In this document: positions 11,418-23,377 of the stretch, one piece after another
How the letters are laid out: each line of letters starts with the position of its first letter
Position numbering within the stretch: the stretch's first letter is position 1
Assembly: GCF_902167145.1 (NCBI RefSeq)
Contig: NC_050104.1
Location: forward strand, 9,942,001 to 10,006,000
Length of the DNA stretch: 64,000 nt
Direction of reading: 5' to 3'
From: Zea mays
Lineage: Eukaryota; Streptophyta; Magnoliopsida; Poales; Poaceae
The notes under the pieces: generated by a model
Databases searched by the model: none
What the model saw: only the letters and a program-made list of their open reading frames with translations
Told to the model about the DNA's origin: nothing
Position numbers and translations under genes: made by a program

Positions 11418-11981
11418 GACTTGTGGATTGCCTAGTAGGGCTGATAGTAGTACACTGGAGACCATAACAAAAGGTAGACTTAAGGTATAAAAGATGTATA
11501 CCATGGTAGATAATTTACAGTTTTCTTACTATTACAGTCAACAAAACAAAGAATAAGTCAATGTTCAAGTGGTGCTGATGTTTGCAATTCAATATTCTTC
11601 GTCACGTACTTCACCATAGACTGATGGAACAAAGCTAAGAAGTAAGCTGAATAGAAAAGGGAAAGGTACAAGGGCTGCCATTGCTTGCAAGGGGATTGAA
11701 CGTCCAAGAAGAACAAGCGATGATCGCTTTATTGATCAAGTGCATATGTTTTCTTGCTCCTTTCTATGTACACTTCAGCCCACATCTTAATTTATCTTTC
11801 TGATGTCGGGGTTAACAAATTCACCTTGCATGTCTGAAATACATGGATCTCACTGAGGAAATATTGCTGCACTAGGTGCTCCACAGACATTTTTTTGTTT
11901 TGCTTTTGTCCTATGGAAGTGGAGAAACATGAGGGGAAAGTGTTTTCTCCAATTTATAGGATATTAGATCTAGAAGACTAG

Positions 11982-12171
11982 GGCCGTGTTTGGGACTGCT
12001 TTTGATGAAATTATCGAGTGCTGGCCGCTAGAATTGTGCCAAATAGAGCATGACACAGGCAATTCTTTTCACCGCACAAGGCACACGCCGCAAGTTTGAA
12101 CTGGCCACTCCATCCTGATGCTGTGGCTGCAGTACGACTGCCGGACTGCTACTGCAGATACAAACACAGCC
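11982..12171. mobile_element. 190-bp MITE with TAG duplication
   Basis: It starts GGCCGTGTTTGG and ends CAAACACAGCC. These are inverted ends that match at about 10 of 12 positions, and TAG flanks both sides (11979-11981, 12172-12174). The ends resemble grass Tourist/PIF-type MITEs (GGCCNTGTTTGG). It lies just upstream of the coding exons of the PMD gene, in the intron. Confidence 0.7.
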
Positions 12172-12342
12172 TAGGACTGTAGAAAATCAATTTTCTAACA
12201 AAGATTAATGATGAATGCCAGTTCTTTTAAACATGTCATGTTCAATAACCGATTAACAGCTTTGCATTTTAGCAGTCAATCATTGGCATCTTCCTTGCTT
12301 AATTCATGATGTTGTATGTAACACAGTGCTATGTAAAGGTGG

Positions 12343-14973
12343 ATGTCTCCTACAAAGAGAAGAGGACTTGGTCGCCGTGGTCATGGTCGTGGAAGGGGTG
12401 CCACGGCAGAAAAGGATATGGATCATCTCGATATCTCTGTACCTTCTTCACCAAGTACTACCTCTGACAGAGAAGATCAGCCTCTGTTGATTCCAAGACA
12501 ATCCCCAGCTTGCTATGTAGGACCGTCAGAAGTATCCACCATGTTACTGAACCCTAAGATCAACCATCGTTCCGATGCGATTTTTGGTGATCAGGTTTGT
12601 TTGATGACATTATTTTTTCCATGTCCAATTATAAGTTACATGAGACTGAATTATACAACTCCACTGAATCTGAACGTTGCAGGCTGTGGAGCAGCTGAAG
12701 TTACGTCATCACAAGCCTCTGAAATTTCATGAGAGATATCGTCCTTACCTGAGAGATGCAGGTTTGCTTGGGCTCTCACAAATTTGCCAGAAGATGCCTC
12801 AGTTGGACAAAGCATTGATAACTGCCCTTGTTGAGCGTTGGAGGCCAGAGACCCATAGCTTCCATTTGGCATCTGGGGAGATAACTGTTACACTTCAAGA
12901 TGTTGCAATGTTGTTTGCTCTTCCTATTGATGGTCGTCCGGTTTGTTCTACCACTGATCATGATTATGCGCAAGTGGTCCTTGATTGTTTAGGCCTGGAT
13001 GCAAGGGGTCCAGCAATGCCTGGAAAGTCTTTCCTGCATTACAAATGGCTTAAGAAACACTTTTATGAATTACCAGAGGAGGTGGATGATATGACAGTTG
13101 AAAGGCATGTTCGGGCATATATACTGAGCCTTTTATGTGGGGTGCTCTTTCCAGATGGGACAGGAAGGATGAGTCTGATATATCTTCCTCTGATCGCTGA
13201 TCTTTCACGTGTTAGCACATACAGCTGGGCTTCTGCAGTTCTGGCATTCCTGTACCGATCTCTTTGCTCGGTTGCCTCCTCCCACAATATCAAGAATATT
13301 GGTGGTTCATTGCTTCTCTTGCAGCTTTGGAGTTGGGAGCGCTTTCATGTTGGCAGACCATTGGTTCGGTCACCTTTATGCACAGAGATGGGCATTGAAC
13401 ATGACTTACCTCCAATCGGCTTCCGTTGGGTGGGGTCACGCACACAAAGTGAGAGTGCTAATCGCTGCCTTAAGCAGTACAGAGATGAACTGAACGTTCA
13501 GCGAGTTGATCAGGTGAAGTGGGAACCCTACCTGCAGGTAGAGTCCTCAACCTTACCCCCACTTTGTACAAGAGACGCAGACCTGTGGCTTACACAAGCT
13601 CCATTAATAAACTTCCCTATAGTTGAAATGTATTTGCCCGAGCGAGTGATGCGGCAATTTGGGCTTCGGCAGTGCATTCCACCACCTTTCCGGCCTACAC
13701 TACAGTCGTTACATCGTATCAGTAGACGTGGCAAAGAACGAGAGAACTGGGAAGAAACACACCATGAGTATATCCAGGAATGGGAAGCACGACGACAGCG
13801 CATATTTCGAGATACAGAGCAATATGATCCATCTTCTTATGAGGAGTATCTGCGCTGGTACTCAGGAGCAACACGGCGGTACCTTGTCCCAGCAACCAGT
13901 GACGACGGTGAAGCGGGACCTTCAGCTCCAACTGACGATTTCTCAGATCTTCAGTACCAAGCCAAATCTCCAATAATCCGCAAAGCAGTAAAACACGAAT
14001 CACTTATTTAGTTCATATTTCTGGAAACAAAAATTCATGCACTATTTAAGATTTGAGTACAATCACAGCTTCTCTCAAAATTACTATGCATATAGTGGAC
14101 CAGTATTTAATTTGAAGTTTTCCCTAACTGTTGTAGGTTGATAAACTGGAAAGCATGGTTAAGAAAGCCAAGAGAGCCATGACAACCACAGCTGATACAA
14201 CCACTCAAGCCTTGGTTGCTGAGTTTCTGCTTGGCTTTGAGGATGTGTTACAAGATCTTGGCGAGATCCAGAATAATAGTGGTTCAACTGTTCCACCTTT
14301 TCACTTGGATAGTCCACATTTTGATGCTGCCGCAAGTCAACAGACACCTCAACTTTTGCTTGAAGCTGAGGAAAATTTAGGTACCAACCAAGAAGCACAA
14401 CTAGAGGAAGATGAAGAACTTAACACAGTGGAGCGTGCTTCATTGGCACTGGAGACTGTGGAAGAGGAAAACGACTTCTCCAACGACGTGCTCCCTGGAA
14501 ATCTTTCACTGGGCGTGGAGGAAGACTGTGATTCAGCCACACCAGCCAATGGGATTTGTGATGCAGCCACTCCCATGACCGATTTGGTTGTTCCTCGGTC
14601 AGATGAGGGTCTCCATCAAGATCAACATCTAGAAGACCACACCGAAATTGAGCCGGCTACATTGATGGTGGAGCCTAAGTGTGAGGAGGGCGATGGTTCC
14701 AGCTTCGTGCTCCCACCAAGCCCTCCAGAACTGATGCTCGAGGAACAGGACGATTCAGGGTTAATAGCTCTAGGTACTGGATCATGTACCGAACAGCAGA
14801 GCCTTGGAGTAGGAGAGGCTGAGGATCAGGAAAACCCTCGCACAGGCACAGCTCAGCATGGCATCATGATAGTGGAGCGTACGGGTGAGGAAAACAGCAG
14901 TTGCAATGGCGTTTATTCTTCCTGCCCACCGTCATCTGTCATTGTTGAATCGAGCAGTGATTATCTGTGTTAG
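12343..14973 (+). CDS. Plant mobile domain (PMD) protein, MAIN/PP7-long-form-like, three exons
   Basis: Exons are 12343-12594, 12683-13987 and 14137-14973 (252+1305+837 nt = 797 codons plus stop). All introns are phase 0, with donors CAG|GT and GCA|GT and acceptors TTGCAG and TTGTAG. Residues 1-84 are basic and Ser/Pro-rich (KRRGLGRRGHGRGRG). Residues about 99-415 form the PMD fold typical of MAIN-like proteins and the so-called PP7 long-form homologs: FHERYRPYLRDAGLLGL, LITALVERWRPETHSFHL, ITVTLQDVAMLFALPIDG and YLPERVMRQFGLRQ. A charged linker follows. The last exon is strongly acidic (EEDEELNTVE..), without a recognised domain. No phosphatase motif is present. MAIN proteins act in nuclei for genome stability and transposon silencing, and PMDs also occur in transposons. 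Intact splice sites and a long frame argue for a working host gene. The ATG at 12343 follows an acceptor-like AG at 12326. Confidence 0.85.
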
Positions 14974-15322
14974 TTATGTAGGGAGTAGAAGCTTTTTTTA
15001 TATTTAAAGATCTGACATGAGATTGTTAGTTCCTTTGTTGCTGGTGGCATGGGGTTTGATTCTGTAACTTGTTTCGTCGTGATTGTCTTGATAATATGAG
15101 GGTCTTGAAAACCGGGGGCCGTTATACGCCGACCCAGTTGGAGTGTAATCCTCAGCGTTCCGTTATACAGCCTCGTTTGTCTCCTGCCTGCACCGAGGTA
15201 ATTGGCTAGCTCTGCTGTCTGTGTTGCCCTAGAGCCCCATACATGAATCTCCTAAACCTAGAAGCCTGCTTGTCTATGTTGGCGGCAGTTGAAGGAACAC
15301 GAAGAAGGGAGTGGGCGGGTGA
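14974..15322 (+). other. 3'UTR and downstream flank of the PMD gene
   Basis: AT-rich sequence follows the TAG stop. AATATGAGGG near 15093 is a weak polyadenylation context. No ORF is seen before the hAT element. Confidence 0.4.
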
Positions 15323-15330
15323 CTAATTGC

Positions 15331-16771
15331 TAGGGGTGTAAACGGTACCGATATTATTCGAGCATCCGATCATATGAAGAGATTAATTATCTGGCTGGAT
15401 AGTTATTTTCCCAGATATCCACGGAATTTTCGGATTTCGGATACGGATAGTACAGTTTGGATATCATATACGGATATGAGATCATTGATATTCGTCGAAT
15501 TTCGAATATCCAGATATCTTCTCGAATACCTGTCCAGATTTTAGATTTCGGATATCCGGACATCTACCCAGATATCTTACTAGATTTCGGATATTCGGAT
15601 AGTTACATGTGGAATCGCGCTAAATATCCAAGTTTCAACATAATCAATACTTCACATTATCATTTTCATATGAGAACTTGAGGTTATGTTCTTATATAAT
15701 GTTTATTGGTCCTGGTAACCTATTTGCAATTTTCGGTCGACAGTGGGATATTTTATGAATTTAATTGCATTTTGATAATTTTCTGTAGAAATAATAATAA
15801 TAATACATAAATAGTCTCAAAAATTCATGAAGTCCATAAGATGCCAACGATTCTTTTCATTTCAATTACACTTGTTGCGTGAATTACACGTGAAATCAAC
15901 TTAAGTATCCAAGTTTCAACATAATCTTTACTTTACTTTATCATTTTTATGTAGGGACTTGAGGTTATCTTCTTATGAAATGTTTATTAGTCTTGGTAAC
16001 ATATTTGCAATTTTCGGTCGATACTAGAATATTTTATGGATTTAAATGTATTTTGATGATTTTCTGCAGAAAGAAATTAATAATACACAAATAGTCTCAG
16101 AAAATTCATGAAATTTGGCGTAGGGACAACATATGTCTATATAGCATCCTCAAAAATGTTTGAACCATAAAATCGACAAGATGTCAGCAATTATTTCATT
16201 TTATTTCCACTTATTTGTGTGAGTTACATGTGAAACCACCATAAACATCTAAGTTTCAACAGAATCAATACTTCACTTTTATCATTTTCATGTGGGTACT
16301 TGACGTTATATTCTTGTAGAATATTTATTAGTCTTGATAACTTATTTGCAATTTCTGGTCGACGCTAGAATATTTTATGAATTTAATTGCATTTTAACAA
16401 TTTTCTACATAAATAAATTAATAATACACAAAATAGTCTTAGAAAAATTCATGGAATTTTATGGAGGTGTAGCATATGTCCACATATAATCCTAAAAAAT
16501 GTTTGGACTAAAGGAATGGCTAAATGATTACAACTATTATATGTGTGGAATGATGTCTTACACGATATCCGATAAAAATATTTGTTACCGACGCTATCTG
16601 TGTTCGACTAGTTTCATATTCGATCCACGACTACCGTATTTGTATTCGAGAATATCCGTACCTGTATTCGTATTCGAAGCTATCCGTATTCGAATTCAAA
16701 TCCGAATAAAAATATGAAAACAAATATGATTTCATTGATATTCGTCCGTATTCGATCCAATTACACCCCTA
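15331..16771. mobile_element. Non-autonomous hAT-like element (1441 bp), 8-bp duplication CTAATTGC
   Basis: Perfect terminal inverted repeats TAGGGGTGTAA/TTACACCCCTA are flanked by a perfect 8-bp target duplication CTAATTGC (15323-15330, 16772-16779), diagnostic of hAT transposition. It has no transposase. Subterminal zones are rich in GATATCCG/CGGATAT and CGTATTCG motifs, probable transposase-binding repeats. The middle carries three diverged direct repeats. A deleted relative lies at 21943-22455. Confidence 0.9.
15630..16470. repeat. Three diverged direct repeats inside the hAT-like element
   Basis: Units beginning AAGTTTCAACA at about 15630, 15909 and 16251 continue through TATTTGCAATTT, GGTCGA and ATATTTTATG to a TAGTCT..AATTCATG end. 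Spacing is about 280-340 bp. No coding potential. Confidence 0.8.
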
Positions 16772-16886
16772 CTAATTGCCTATACATTTTACGCCACGCG
16801 TCACCCACCGTTAGACTTTAGCGCCTAGGAGTGCTACATGGTCAGGATGACCAGATCTGTCAAAAGTATTTGGTACATGAACTCGG

Positions 16887-16887
<1 letters not shown>

Positions 16888-16956
<69 letters not shown>
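16888..16956 (+). repeat. Poly-G tract of 69 bases
   Basis: An uninterrupted run of G lies between CTCGGC and TTGGCTGG. Such length is rare in genomes and could form G-quadruplexes. The exact length may be a sequencing or assembly artefact. Poly-Gly and poly-Pro ORFs across it are meaningless. Confidence 0.9.
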
Positions 16957-16958
<2 letters not shown>

Positions 16959-16999
16959 GGCTGGCTCTATCGCAGAGACATGTCTGTGCCTCGAGCTTT

Positions 17000-18875
17000 T
17001 GCTTTCTCTTTGGACTCGTAGGAGTTTGGGCCGCCAATGACTCGACAACATATTGCACATGATATCTTACCATCTCCGTCCGAGTCATTGCCTTTCTTCT
17101 TGGTGGACTCTGGCATCTTGAGTCTTGAGCTCAGGCTCCTTCAACAACTTTTGGGTGAAGACCCTGACACAATGCCCATCCACGATCTATTGGAATTTGC
17201 AATACCCCTCTATGATCTATTGGAATTTGTTACTATAATCGCCCTTCTCGGAGAGAGCGTTGTGTCACCGAACCCCCCCGCTCAACGGTGGCAACTCGAC
17301 AGTCATGCTTGTGCTTCCTGTCTTGACCTTTTCTTGGGTTTAGCCTTTCACTCTGCCTGTCCTTCTAAGATGAGGACATGTTCTAGAGGAATTCTTTGCT
17401 CATGGCGTATTTGTCGGCTATTTAGAAGAGGGAAGATAGAGTAGTCAGAGCCTTATGTGCGAGCTTCTCGGAGAGCTCCTGGTCCTTGAAGCCTTAGCCT
17501 TCGCGGAAAACACAAATGGTTGTCTCCTTAGGCATGCGAGAGATGTCGTCCTTTATGTCCCAGTCCCACCAACATTTGGTACAACTACACAGGGTCTCGC
17601 CTTCCTTTTGCATGACTTGCTCAGTTCGTACTAGTCTTCTCCTATTTGCAGATCATGATGACGTTCTTAACAAATTGATGCTTCTGCTCTTCCATGAATC
17701 GATAGAATTGGCCGCGAGGCCAAATAGCCACCTCCTGATAGTGGAGCTAGCTGAGACACATTGGCAAATAATTTGCCATGACTAATGTGACCCCACCTGC
17801 CGATGTGATAGAAAGTTGATAAATTAAACTAGTTTGATGGATCAGAGGGGCCATCATATGACTCGATAGGAGGGGGTTTAAAATTCCTTGACTAACTGAC
17901 TCAGCTCAAATGGCCTGTGAATTATCTGATGATGGAGTCCAAAAGGTTACTTGAGGCATGACCTTGCTGAACTTAGCCATAGCCAAATTCTTCATGTTCT
18001 ACCTCGTAGCCATCGTATTAACGATCTGGACTCCTGGGGGTATCTCTGCCTTGTTACTGATGGTGTTGCTCCGACTCCGCACGAAGATTTTTCCCATGAG
18101 GAGTTTGAGTTCAGTTAGACCGAGATGATGGTCAAGCCCCATCATGATGATTATGGGGGGAGGGGCTCCAAGACCTGTCCCGCCAACGACTATAAATCTC
18201 TTGGAGTGCCCTATTACGATCTAGATCAGGTCATTGGATGACTCGACAACATCTTGACTCGTTGTCAGTGCCACAGGGGCCTCAGAACAAACGACCACAT
18301 ACGACATCATGTTGTTAATTCTCCTTGGGTCTTCATGGGCCTGTGCATTATCATGAGGGAGTAGTGGAGTGAGCCTGTCTAGTAGGATTTTTTCTCATCA
18401 CGATGTTCTAAGTTAGGGTGGCATAGACTTTCTTGCCATGTAAGTTGACCATCTAGATCTAGTCATCCACTGTAATTCTTCATGATTACTCCATCTTCTA
18501 GTTAGCTGCATCCATGTCATCGTTGACATGGTTTGAGGGTTGACCAACCTAGTGTCTGGAGTTCGCCATAAACACTATCCGATCTTCCGAGTCATAGGTG
18601 TCTGAGTTGGAGTCAGAGTCCAAGTTGGACCGGAGTCTGAATCTGAGTCGATACCACGGCGAAGTCCGAGCCTTATCTGAATCATATTTGAATCTTCTGA
18701 ACCTTGAATGGGGGACACATGGACCATTGGAATATCTGGGACAAGCCCAAGATTTTTGAGACAGTAGTCTTCAAATTTAAAGGTGTCGAAGAAAATCTCA
18801 TGTCCTTGTATGAAACCCATGGTTAGCATTAGATCTCCAATGTTCAACACAACTTCACCTACCTGGAACACCAAC
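17000..18875 (-). pseudogene. Decayed gypsy gag/leader remnant
   Basis: The minus strand has a fairly long readable stretch near 18105-17780. It includes KRFIVVGGTGLGAPPPIIIM and PPGVQIVNTMA, with scattered stops. It sits directly downstream of a primer-binding-like sequence and LTR start at 18876, where gypsy gag would be. I did not find a protease or RT. The assignment as gag comes from position and texture, not from a diagnostic domain, and the left boundary is uncertain. Confidence 0.4.
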
Positions 18876-19270
18876 TGTCGAGGATTGTTCAATAGTAAAT
18901 TTATAGGGTAGGTCACAAGACCAAATAACGGAAGGTAAAAGCATAGGGGACTCTATAATTTATACATGTTTGGGCTCTCAATGCAAGATAATCCTATGTC
19001 CTGTGTGTCTCGGTGTCTATTGCTTATGCAATATAATCAGATGATCTGTCCTCTTGGGGCACCCAACCCTTCTTTTATATTCTAAGGAGGAGTGGTGTTT
19101 ACAAGAAAGGTATCTAGACCAGTCACCAGATAAGAATAGCGATCAACCTAGTTGAGTCTATCCCGAAATACATATATACTTATCTTTATCTTTACATACA
19201 AATTACCCTTATCATCTAGGTTTTTCCATACATACATGGATACAAGTGTGTAAGTGATTTTATCTGTTGG
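18876..19270 (-). repeat. Decayed gypsy LTR start with primer-binding site
   Basis: ACCTGGAACACCAAC|TGTCGAGG at 18861-18883 mirrors the Huck junction ACCTGGCGCGCCAAC|TGTCGGCG at 2551-2573. The LTR therefore extends right from 18876 in minus orientation. A minus-strand TATAAAAG is read near 19073. The outer end is not recognisable, so 19270 is a nominal limit. Confidence 0.55.
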
Positions 19271-21942
19271 TATCTGTGTTGATAAGTGGTATCTCTCTTT
19301 CCTATGTGATAAATGTTTGATTAATAATTTGATAAACTAGCATGTACAGGTAAAGCAATAACTAGAATTTATATTACTTCTTTTTAATTGGTATATATAA
19401 ATCTCTCTTATAATTATGATCTCACAAAAGTTTCTAGTATAACTAGCTATGCTCGATGCTAAGGATATTTTTTTTCCAAATGGTATTCAATTGGAAAGCA
19501 CACTTCAAAGGTTTATCCTATATAAACATTAGCATCATTTAGTAGCATTGCTTCTCCCACAATGTCAAATCCAACATATGTGCAAACTGTAATTCATAAT
19601 TTCTAGCATATATAGGGGATAAAATACTACTAAAATTAGGTTTGGGAATCTTGTCTAATTATTCACAAGTGTCTAAAATGCTTAGACAAGCTACTCAAAT
19701 CCAAACAAAGGTAAGTAACTCATACTCGTATGAAGTAACATCTTGTAATCAAATTTTAATTCCTATCTTAGTATGGTTGTCATCAATTGTCAAAGGGAGA
19801 GATTTAAATCTCCATGTGTAGTTTTTATATTTTCTCCGTTGGTGGAAACAATAAGTAACATATATTTCAATACTAGTCATACGTTGTTTTACAAATAGAT
19901 GAAAATGCTTGTACGTTGCACAATACATACTGAAATTGCGTTGCACCGAATCCAATATATACTGGAATTGGATCCTGTATTATCACTAGTTGTCAGTTAT
20001 TTTAGCTTGTATGAGTATAACTCAAGAGTCCGAGTCACATACGAGATGTTGAGGATATGACTAGGAGTGGTAATGGCCTATAGATTTTACACTATAAAAT
20101 TTCAGGATCAAATTAGATTAGGATCAAACTATATTTCTATTCAATTTTAAATTAAAATTATTTAAGGATTTATTGTGACAAAACATTTGGATCATGATCT
20201 ATTACAATCTCTAGACATGACCCCATACGTCTTGGATCGAATTTCGTATCAATCATCACTAGACGTGAGTTGTTATATCTCATATGAGTGCGGGTCATTT
20301 GAGTTGTGCAGTTTGAGAAGTACAAAAAGTGGATACCAAATAAACTCTCTATTTTCGGGCAGTTAGAGGGAGGTGAGAGAAATAGGGATGATTTTTTGGC
20401 TCTTTAATGTATACGTATAGGAGTGCAGAATCAAAAAATTCACAAGACATAGTTCTGTATCTACATATCCTCACTAAAAAGTATATAGCACATCCAAGAC
20501 TTAGGCCTCCTTTGATAGGGTTCTTTCCTCCTTATTATCAAGAAAAACATCATATTTGGTTGAAATATAGCTTCTATTGTAGCTTATTCTATGATGTAGC
20601 GTCGAAAAAGAGAAAAACATGGGAGAAGAGCTGATAGAAGCTCTTTTTTCTGGCTCCCGGCTCCGGCTGTTTTTTGGAGTAGCTTCTCCTTCTGTAGGAA
20701 GAACTCATAAAAAGGCTCTCGTTTGGTAGATTTTTTTCAAGAAGCCGTGAAGAAGTCTTTGAAGGAGCTATTAAAAAGGGGGCTTAATTTGTAATATTGG
20801 TATTGGTTCTCCAAAACCGCCTGGTGGGGGTAGGATGTCATCCGGAACAAGGGATCCATGATCCAGATATCATTAGTTACAATAAATTTGTTTGTCTTGT
20901 GCAGTTATGCCGACGATAATTATTAGGGAGAAGGTCTCCGACCAACGATCCCAGATAATAACACTAATTTGTACTTGCTGTTTTAAGACAAGAAGGTTGA
21001 ACTGGTTTGAAGGGCTACTACCTTCGTCCACTGACCTCTGTCGGATTGTATAGGAGGTCAGCCTCTATAAATAGTTTAGCAGTGCCACCGCCAGAATAGT
21101 CAATCGTTTATGAAATTTGCATCTGGCATTATCTCGTTTCGCCTAAGAGCTTCCTAAGCTATAATCCTATATCTGAAGCTCATGTCTTCATTCGTGTGTA
21201 CCTTTTGCTACTCTTATCTGAAGCTTCAATAGGTCGCAGTCCCAGACAGCAGCAGTTCTCTCCCAACTCGGTTGAAACCATCGCCTAGGCTGCTCCAATT
21301 GCATGCCTGTGAGGCTGTGACTCGTGAACGGCTCCTGTAACCTCGCCCGTTTAATCCAAATGTCATGTGTGTAACATCTGAATCATGCTTTATGATGCCA
21401 CATGCCCATGTGTCCCAAATCATGGTTGCCAGTGTGCCTTGAACAGGCATGTCAGCGTCCCTAACCTTCTACTCCTACATCATGAACCCATATGTCAGAT
21501 GCGCATGCACACTGAATGGGCAGACAATGACTCTCATGTATAATTTAATTTGTTGAATTTTGAATGGTTTGTCAAGCTAGAAATATTGTGCGGCTGTCGA
21601 GGAAAAGGGGATTCCATAGTTCCACACTGTTTGGTAGTTCACAATTATTGCCAGTTAGCCTCACAAACATTGATCAAACTGTTTGGCCATTTGGCCGCCT
21701 ATGGATCGTAGCCTCATTGGTGTCTTATTCACCTGCCGACACAAGCCCTGAAAGCGAAACGCTTGGAGGGTCCTTATGAGGCTATGAGTCGATAATGAGA
21801 TAAAGAAGCTGCTGCTTTGTCAGGCGTCAAGCTGTATGGTTGAAACTTGACAGACTGCATACACACGCAAAACTTAGATTTGTCCAGATTATGCGTTCAA
21901 AGTCAGTCAGATCTAATCCCCATCACACCTGTTCCCTACTAA
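19271..21942. other. AT-rich intergenic DNA
   Basis: No gene or complete element is recognised. CTCTATAAATAG near 21064 looks like a TATA box but has no associated ORF. GGCCTCCTTTGATAG near 20505 and CTCGTTTGGTAG near 20719 resemble MITE ends but are not inverted relative to each other. Confidence 0.4.
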
Positions 21943-22455
21943 TAGGGGTCTAAACAGTGCCAATATTATTCGAGCATCTATGCGCCTGAAGAGGCTAATT
22001 ATCTGGCTAGATAATCTTGATAACTTATTTGTAATTTTCGGCTGACACTAGAATATTTTATAAATTTAATTGCATTTTAATGATTTTCTACATAAATAAA
22101 TTAATAATACACATGATAGCCTTATAAATTCATGGATTTTTTTCGAAGGTGTAGCATAAGTCCACATATAATCCTAAAAAATGTTTGACTCAAGGAGGTG
22201 CTAAATGATTACAAGAACTATGATATTTGTGAAATAGTGTATTACACGATATCCGACAAAAATATTTTTTACCGACGGTTTCCGTGTCTGACTAGTTCCG
22301 GATTCGATACATGACTATCCGTATTTGTATCCGAAAACATATGTATTTGTATTGGTATTAGAAGCTATTCGTATTCACATTCGAATCTGAATAAAAAATG
22401 AAAACAAATATAGTTTCAGTGATATACGTTCATATTCGATTCGATTGCAACCCTA
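21943..22455. mobile_element. Deleted relative of the hAT-like element (513 bp), duplication CCTAYTAA
   Basis: It starts TAGGGGTCTAA and ends TTGCAACCCTA. It is flanked by CCTACTAA (21935-21942) and CCTATTAA (22456-22463), an 8-bp duplication with one mismatch. About 75 bp of the left end is joined to the third internal repeat and right end of the 15331 element (shared CATAAATAAATTAATAATAC and the GATATCCGA region). It therefore looks like an internal deletion derivative of that family. Confidence 0.85.
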
Positions 22456-22466
22456 CCTATTAATTA

Positions 22467-22777
22467 GGGTATGTTTGGATCGACAATGCTAAAATTTAGC
22501 ACTACACTCTTAACTATACTTGGAGATCCAAACAGGAGTGCTAAAAGGTGCTAAAATTGAAGTGCTAAACTTTAGCATACAGTAACAATTTAGCTCTTTA
22601 AAGTGTGCTAAACTTTAGCGCCCTACTAAGGAATCCTTTGGAACGCAGGATATTCACAGAAATGGTATATGAACTTCAATGGAATTAGTTTAAAAACACT
22701 AGAAAAATGCAGGATTAAGGACATTTTCCTTTGTTTCAAAGGGGTTTAAAGTTTAGCATATGGGATCCAAATATGCC
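22467..22777. mobile_element. MITE with GGGTATGTTTGGATC ends
   Basis: The left end GGGTATGTTTGGATC pairs with a right end GATCCAAATATGCC as an imperfect inverted repeat. Flanks TTA and TTT approximate a 3-bp duplication. The body has repeated GCTAAA/TTTAGC palindromic motifs. A second MITE interrupts it. Confidence 0.6.
22629..22744. mobile_element. Small MITE nested in the previous one
   Basis: AGGAATCCTTTGGAACGCAG on the left and TTCCTTTGTTTCAAAGGGG on the right are imperfect inverted ends about 115 bp apart. On either side the host MITE shows its own TTTAGC repeats. No exact duplication is visible. Confidence 0.5.
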
Positions 22778-22880
22778 TTTGGTCGGTTCCCATAAAACAT
22801 GTTCTAATCGATTTTTACTAGATTTTGAACCGATCGATTTGTTTCTAAGTTGTTTTTATATGACAAATCCATAAAATAGA

Positions 22881-22992
22881 TATTGGATGTTGTTTCACAC
22901 TAGGATAAGACCACCACATCTCTGTATATGAGAGGATATTGGACGTTGTTTCACACTAGGATAAGACCACCACATCTCTATATATGAGAGGA
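22881..22992 (+). repeat. 56-bp tandem duplication covering the TATA region
   Basis: The units 22881-22936 and 22937-22992 both contain TTTCACACTAGGATAAGACC and a TATATGAGAGGA core. The first TATA is CTGTATATG and the second is CTATATATG. The right-hand relative near 43990 has one copy. Confidence 0.85.
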
Positions 22993-23317
22993 TCACGACT
23001 GATAGCATCCAACATCCAATCAACCAAAAATACATCTATTGTCCCTTTCACCTTTCTCTCTCTATCCTACCGTTTGTCACGTTTTTAGTAAGATTTGATA
23101 GGATTCAAGGTGCCCTTGCTGATTAAAGGATAACCTCCATGTGTTCCTCTCTACGACAGGTCATTCTAGAAGATGTTCTTGAGTCTACTTCGCCAAAAAT
23201 AGAATTAACATTTGCTTAACCGGTCTATAAATTAGTTTTATTGGTCTGCCATGTTCCTCGTTACGTTCAAGGACGTGTGTCAACCGTGGGCGTGCTTGCC
23301 TTGCTAGTGTGTGATCC
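22881..23317 (+). repeat. Diverged LTR-like segment, left copy, with TATA box
   Basis: It is similar in order and sequence to 43964-44358: ATATTGGA, TGTTGTTT, AAGACCA, CTATATATGAGAGGA, CATCCAACATCCAATC, CTCTCTCTATC, GTTTGTCA, TTGCTGAT, CTACGTTCAAG-type blocks. A TATA box (CTATATATG, 22978-22986) precedes a CT-rich stretch, as in an LTR or viral promoter. Exact ends are not visible. The sequence runs on across the target site of Sirevirus A. Confidence 0.6.
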
Positions 23318-23377
23318 AGATCTCGTCCGACATCAACACGCTTTTTGTCGACTCCGCTAGGAAAGAAGAAGACTATC

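Noticed and set aside
16831..17088. Poly-Gly and poly-Pro ORFs
   Set aside because: They only translate the poly-G tract.
18575..18916. Minus-strand ORF of 113 codons as a separate gene
   Set aside because: It spans the LTR start and primer-binding region of the decayed gypsy element and has no recognised domain.
20491..20790. Possible MITE (GGCCTCCTTTGATAG .. CTCGTTTGGTAG)
   Set aside because: The ends are direct rather than inverted and no target duplication is visible.
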